From contig NZ_QUAC01000057.1 in the NCBI RefSeq assembly GCF_003389455.1, positions 1 through 39,257 of the forward strand: a DNA stretch of 39,257 nt, written 5' to 3'. How positions within the stretch are numbered: position 1 is the stretch's first letter; the number at the start of each line of letters is the position of its first letter. The notes under the pieces are model-generated. The model worked only from the letters and a program-made list of their open reading frames with translations, was not told the origin of the DNA and made no database searches. Below, one piece after another: positions 36,331 through 39,257 of this stretch. The stretch is from Streptomyces inhibens (GTDB lineage Bacteria; Actinomycetota; Actinomycetes; Streptomycetales; Streptomycetaceae). The position numbers and the translations under genes were made by a program.

Positions 36331-38901
36331 ATGTCAAGAAACCCAAGAAACCAGCCCGTGAAGGCCCTCGTCATCGGAGCCGGTATCGGCGGACTGACCT
36401 GCGCCATCGCGCTCCGGCGGGTCGGGATCGACGTGGCGGTGTACGAGCGCGCCACCGAGCTGCGTGCCGCCGGTTCCGGCCTGTCGGTCATGTCCAACGC
36501 CCTCAACGCGCTCAGCACGCTGGGCATCGACCTCGGCCTGGACAAGCGCGGCCAGGTCGTGGAGTCCTTCACGGTCATGGACCACCGCGGCCGGGAAATC
36601 AGGGACCTGCCGTTCAAGGAGGTCTGCGAGAAGGTCGGCGCGCCCAGCGTCTGCCTGAGCCGCTCGGACCTTCAGGAGGCCTTGCTGGACGCGGCCGGGG
36701 ACTGCCCCCTCCACCTGGGCGCCGCCGCGACCGGCTTCGAGACCGATGACACGGGCGTCACCGTCCGCTTCGAGGACGGGCGTTCGGCGCACGGCGACAT
36801 CCTCGTCGGCGCCGACGGATTCCACTCGGCCGTACGCGGCCGGCTCGTCGGGCCGGAGACGTCCGAGGACAGCGGCTATGTCTGCTGGCTCGGCATCGTC
36901 CCCTTCCGCCACCCCGGCCTCGCCCCGGGCAGCGTGCGCCACTACTGGGGCAGTGGCCAGCGCTTCGGCCTCATCGACATCGGCCACGGCCGCTTCTACT
37001 GGTGGGGCACCAAGAACATGCCCGCCGCCCGCTCGCACGCCTGGGACGGCACCAAGGACGAGATCGCCCAGGCCTACGCGGGCTGGGCCGACGAGGTGCG
37101 GGCGGTGATCGAAGCCACCCCGCCCGGGGACATCCTCGCCGTACCCTCCCGCGACCGCACCTTCCTGGAACGGTGGGGAGACGGTCCCGTCACCCTTCTC
37201 GGCGACGCCGCGCACCCCATGCTGACCACCCTCGGCCAGGGTTCGGCCATGGCGATCGAAGACGCCGTGGTCCTGGCCCACACCCTGGCCGAGCCCGGGG
37301 CGTGCGACGACCTGCCGCTCGCCCTGCGGACGTACGAGGACCGCCGCCGCGACCGCACCCGGGCCATGGTTGCCGCGTCCCGGTCGATGAGCGACCTTGA
37401 GCAGGCCGACACCCCCGAACAGAGGCAGGTCCGGGACGACTACTTCCGGCTGACGCCCCGGCAGGAGCTCGCCCGCCGGAATGAGGAAGGCCTCACCTTC
37501 CCCGGCATCCCGGACCCCGAACCACGCGTCCGGCGGAACCTCAGCCCCCTTGAGCGCTGGTACTGGATCGCGGACCGGACCTCACCCCTCAACGGTGTCA
37601 TCCGGGCCCGGGTCCACGGTCCCCTGGAGCTGCCACTGCTGCGCCGCGCCCTGGACGTTCTCCAGTCCCGGCACCCTCTGCTGCGCGTCGCGATCAGTGG
37701 TGACGAGGAGGGCGAAGCCCCCGCGTTCCGTCCGGTGGGCGGGCGGCCGATCCCGCTGCGCCACGTCCAGGTGCCGGCCAAAGACCCTGAGGCCGACGCG
37801 TGGTGGGAACGCGAGGTCGACGAGCGCGAGCTCGCCGAGGGCATCGACTGGCGCACGGGGCCGCTGCTGCGGGCTGTCGTGATCACCCGGGAGGGCGCCG
37901 AGCGCGGGGAGGACGTCCACGACCTGCTTCTCACGGCAGCGCACTGCATAGCCGACGGCATGACGGGGCTGTCCCTGCTCAGGGAGTGGATCGAACTCGC
38001 CGCGCAGCTGAGCACCGGCGAGGAGCCGCCACGTACGTCGCGCCGGGCGCTGCCTGCCGCGGAAGACCTGCTTCCGCACCACCACCGGGGCGAGGCGGGT
38101 GCCGCCGGTCTCACGGCTCTGTTGGAGCGTGACGAGGAGGAGGCCCGTCGGTTGCAGCCACGGCGTGTCGCCCCCAGCCATCCGGTTCCCTTCGACCGGC
38201 GGCGCACCCGGATGGTGCACAGGTCCCTCACCGTCAGGCAACTGGGGCTGCTGGTGGGCGCCTGCAAGCGGCACGAGGTCACGGTGCACGGAGCCCTCGC
38301 CGCCGCCATGGTGACCGCCGTCGCCCGGGAGGCGGGGACGCCGGAACCAGCCCACTTCTCGATCGGTTCCCCGCTCGACTTCCGCGGCGAACTGGACCCC
38401 GCCGTTTCCTACGACGAGGCCGGCACCTACGCGGCCACCCTCCCCTCCCGCGTCCTCTACCGGCCCGGCATGCCTCTGTGGCCCATGGCCCGCGCCATCA
38501 GCCGGGACTTGGCGGACCGCCGGAAGCGTGCGGAACACCTGTCCCTGGTCAACCTGCTGGACCGGGCGGGACCCAAGACATCGGCCGATGGTGAAACGTT
38601 CATGCGCTATATGGACGAACAGGGCCCGCTCAACCTGTGCCTTTCCAACCTCGGCCGCCACGACTTCCCCGACCGGGTGGGCCCTTGGCACGTCTCCGAT
38701 ACCCAGCTCGTCGCGGGCATCTCGGTGACGGGCGCCATCGTGGCAACCGCCCTCACCAGCCACGGCCAACTCGCCTGGAACTTCAGCTACATCGAGGGAA
38801 TCGTTCCGGCACCGCGCGCACACCACATCGCCGACGCGTCCGTACGCACCCTGCTGTCCGCGGTGTCGGCCGAGTCCGGCGCGTCCGACGTCTCCGGCTG
38901 A
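36331..38901 (+). CDS. Fusion: FAD-dependent monooxygenase + condensation/PapA-like acyltransferase
   Basis: 856 residues, beginning four bases after the synthetase stop. Residues ~10-385 form an aromatic-hydroxylase-type monooxygenase: VIGAGIGGLTCAIAL for FAD, DILVGADGFHSAVR, and LLGDAAHPMLTTLGQGSAMA. Residues ~395-856 form a condensation/acyltransferase domain starting LSPLERWYWIADRTSPLNG, with active-site H538-CIA-D542-G in AAHCIADG, and NLCLSNLG near the end. This second half resembles PapA-type transferases that join a carrier-bound acyl group to an alcohol or amine. No stop, frameshift or obvious gap separates the halves, so the fusion appears real. GTG 36358 is an alternative start that would skip a short repeat-like N-terminus. 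Confidence 0.88.
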   Translation: MSRNPRNQPVKALVIGAGIGGLTCAIALRRVGIDVAVYERATELRAAGSGLSVMSNALNALSTLGIDLGLDKRGQVVESFTVMDHRGREIRDLPFKEVCEKVGAPSVCLSRSDLQEALLDAAGDCPLHLGAAATGFETDDTGVTVRFEDGRSAHGDILVGADGFHSAVRGRLVGPETSEDSGYVCWLGIVPFRHPGLAPGSVRHYWGSGQRFGLIDIGHGRFYWWGTKNMPAARSHAWDGTKDEIAQAYAGWADEVRAVIEATPPGDILAVPSRDRTFLERWGDGPVTLLGDAAHPMLTTLGQGSAMAIEDAVVLAHTLAEPGACDDLPLALRTYEDRRRDRTRAMVAASRSMSDLEQADTPEQRQVRDDYFRLTPRQELARRNEEGLTFPGIPDPEPRVRRNLSPLERWYWIADRTSPLNGVIRARVHGPLELPLLRRALDVLQSRHPLLRVAISGDEEGEAPAFRPVGGRPIPLRHVQVPAKDPEADAWWEREVDERELAEGIDWRTGPLLRAVVITREGAERGEDVHDLLLTAAHCIADGMTGLSLLREWIELAAQLSTGEEPPRTSRRALPAAEDLLPHHHRGEAGAAGLTALLERDEEEARRLQPRRVAPSHPVPFDRRRTRMVHRSLTVRQLGLLVGACKRHEVTVHGALAAAMVTAVAREAGTPEPAHFSIGSPLDFRGELDPAVSYDEAGTYAATLPSRVLYRPGMPLWPMARAISRDLADRRKRAEHLSLVNLLDRAGPKTSADGETFMRYMDEQGPLNLCLSNLGRHDFPDRVGPWHVSDTQLVAGISVTGAIVATALTSHGQLAWNFSYIEGIVPAPRAHHIADASVRTLLSAVSAESGASDVSG

Positions 38902-38944
38902 CCGGTCGGCCAGGCCGCATACCCCACCACCGAAGGAGAACGCA

Positions 38945-39257
38945 TTGTTGAACCGTCAGCCCAAGCCCCTCCCTCCGGCCGGACGCGCCGTCGTCATCAC
39001 CGGCGCCTCCTCCGGGCTCGGCAAGGAGTGCGCGCTCCAGCTGGAGCAGCGCGGCTTCCGCGTCTTCGCCGGGGTGCGCAAGGTGGCGGACGGTGAGAGG
39101 CTGCGCGCCGAGGCGTCGTCCGCGCGGCTGCGGCCGGTGCTCATGGACGTGACCGACGAGGAGTCGATTCGGGCGGCTGCGGCCGAGGTTGCCGAGTCCG
39201 TGGGCGAGCAGGGCGTGTGGGCGCTGGTGAACAATGCCGGTACGTGCGTCTCGGCCC
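38945..39257 (+). CDS. Short-chain dehydrogenase/reductase, 5' part (runs off the window)
   Basis: About 104 codons are present. NAD(P)-binding motif VVITGASSGLGKECAL (~residue 15), MDVTDEES (~residue 60) and the NNAG motif (~residue 97) define a classical SDR. The catalytic YxxxK lies beyond the window. The start is TTG (38945, or a second TTG at 38948), fixed by AAGGAG at 38933-38938; no ATG or GTG fits. It lies 43 bases after the monooxygenase fusion and is surely in the same operon. It probably oxidises or reduces a hydroxyl or keto group of the peptide product or a precursor. Confidence 0.85.
   Translation, partial: MLNRQPKPLPPAGRAVVITGASSGLGKECALQLEQRGFRVFAGVRKVADGERLRAEASSARLRPVLMDVTDEESIRAAAAEVAESVGEQGVWALVNNAGTCVSA

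Overview
The window is high-GC, dense DNA with GTG and TTG starts, GTGA/ATGA stop-start overlaps and actinomycete gene families (AfsR/LAL-type regulators, NarL-type kinase/regulator pairs, SpoIIE phosphatase, an ECF41-type sigma factor, murC-msrB). This fits a Streptomyces or close relative. All names rest on reading motifs, not on database searches.

Left part (1-11.3 kb) looks like ordinary chromosome. It holds the end of an ABC ATPase and its membrane partner, a small zinc-ribbon protein, a Tat-exported PhoX/DUF839 phosphatase, a ZapE/AFG1 ATPase, a RibD-C reductase and a small conserved protein. These are followed by a MacB-like ABC exporter pair divergent from a NarL-family histidine kinase/response regulator pair, then murC and a complete msrB.

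Middle part (11.3-28.6 kb) is a mosaic. It carries an RsbW-like ATPase, a compact minus-strand signalling operon (LAL regulator, 1340-residue hybrid histidine kinase with a full phosphorelay, single-domain response regulator), a SWIM zinc-finger protein, a sigma factor/flavoprotein operon with a recognisable autoregulatory promoter, and a GAF-SpoIIE phosphatase. Between them lie broken genes: an IS5-type transposase remnant, a frameshifted DUF89/ARMT1 fragment, a frameshifted restriction-like gene, and two copies of a short sequence resembling the 3' end of ychF. The whole segment is bounded by the 3' half of msrB in direct repeat (216 of 219 bases identical, 17.3 kb apart). It therefore looks like inserted or rearranged DNA.

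Right part (29.0 kb to the end) begins a nonribosomal peptide gene cluster. A two-module synthetase (C-A-T-C-A-T-TE) has a first adenylation domain with the serine code. Four bases later comes an unusual fusion of a flavin monooxygenase to a condensation/PapA-type acyltransferase, then a short-chain dehydrogenase cut by the window edge. Two TTA codons in the synthetase suggest bldA control, and a perfect palindrome sits at its 5' end. The cluster continues beyond the window, so the product cannot be named; a small serine-containing acylated or oxidised peptide is the simplest reading.
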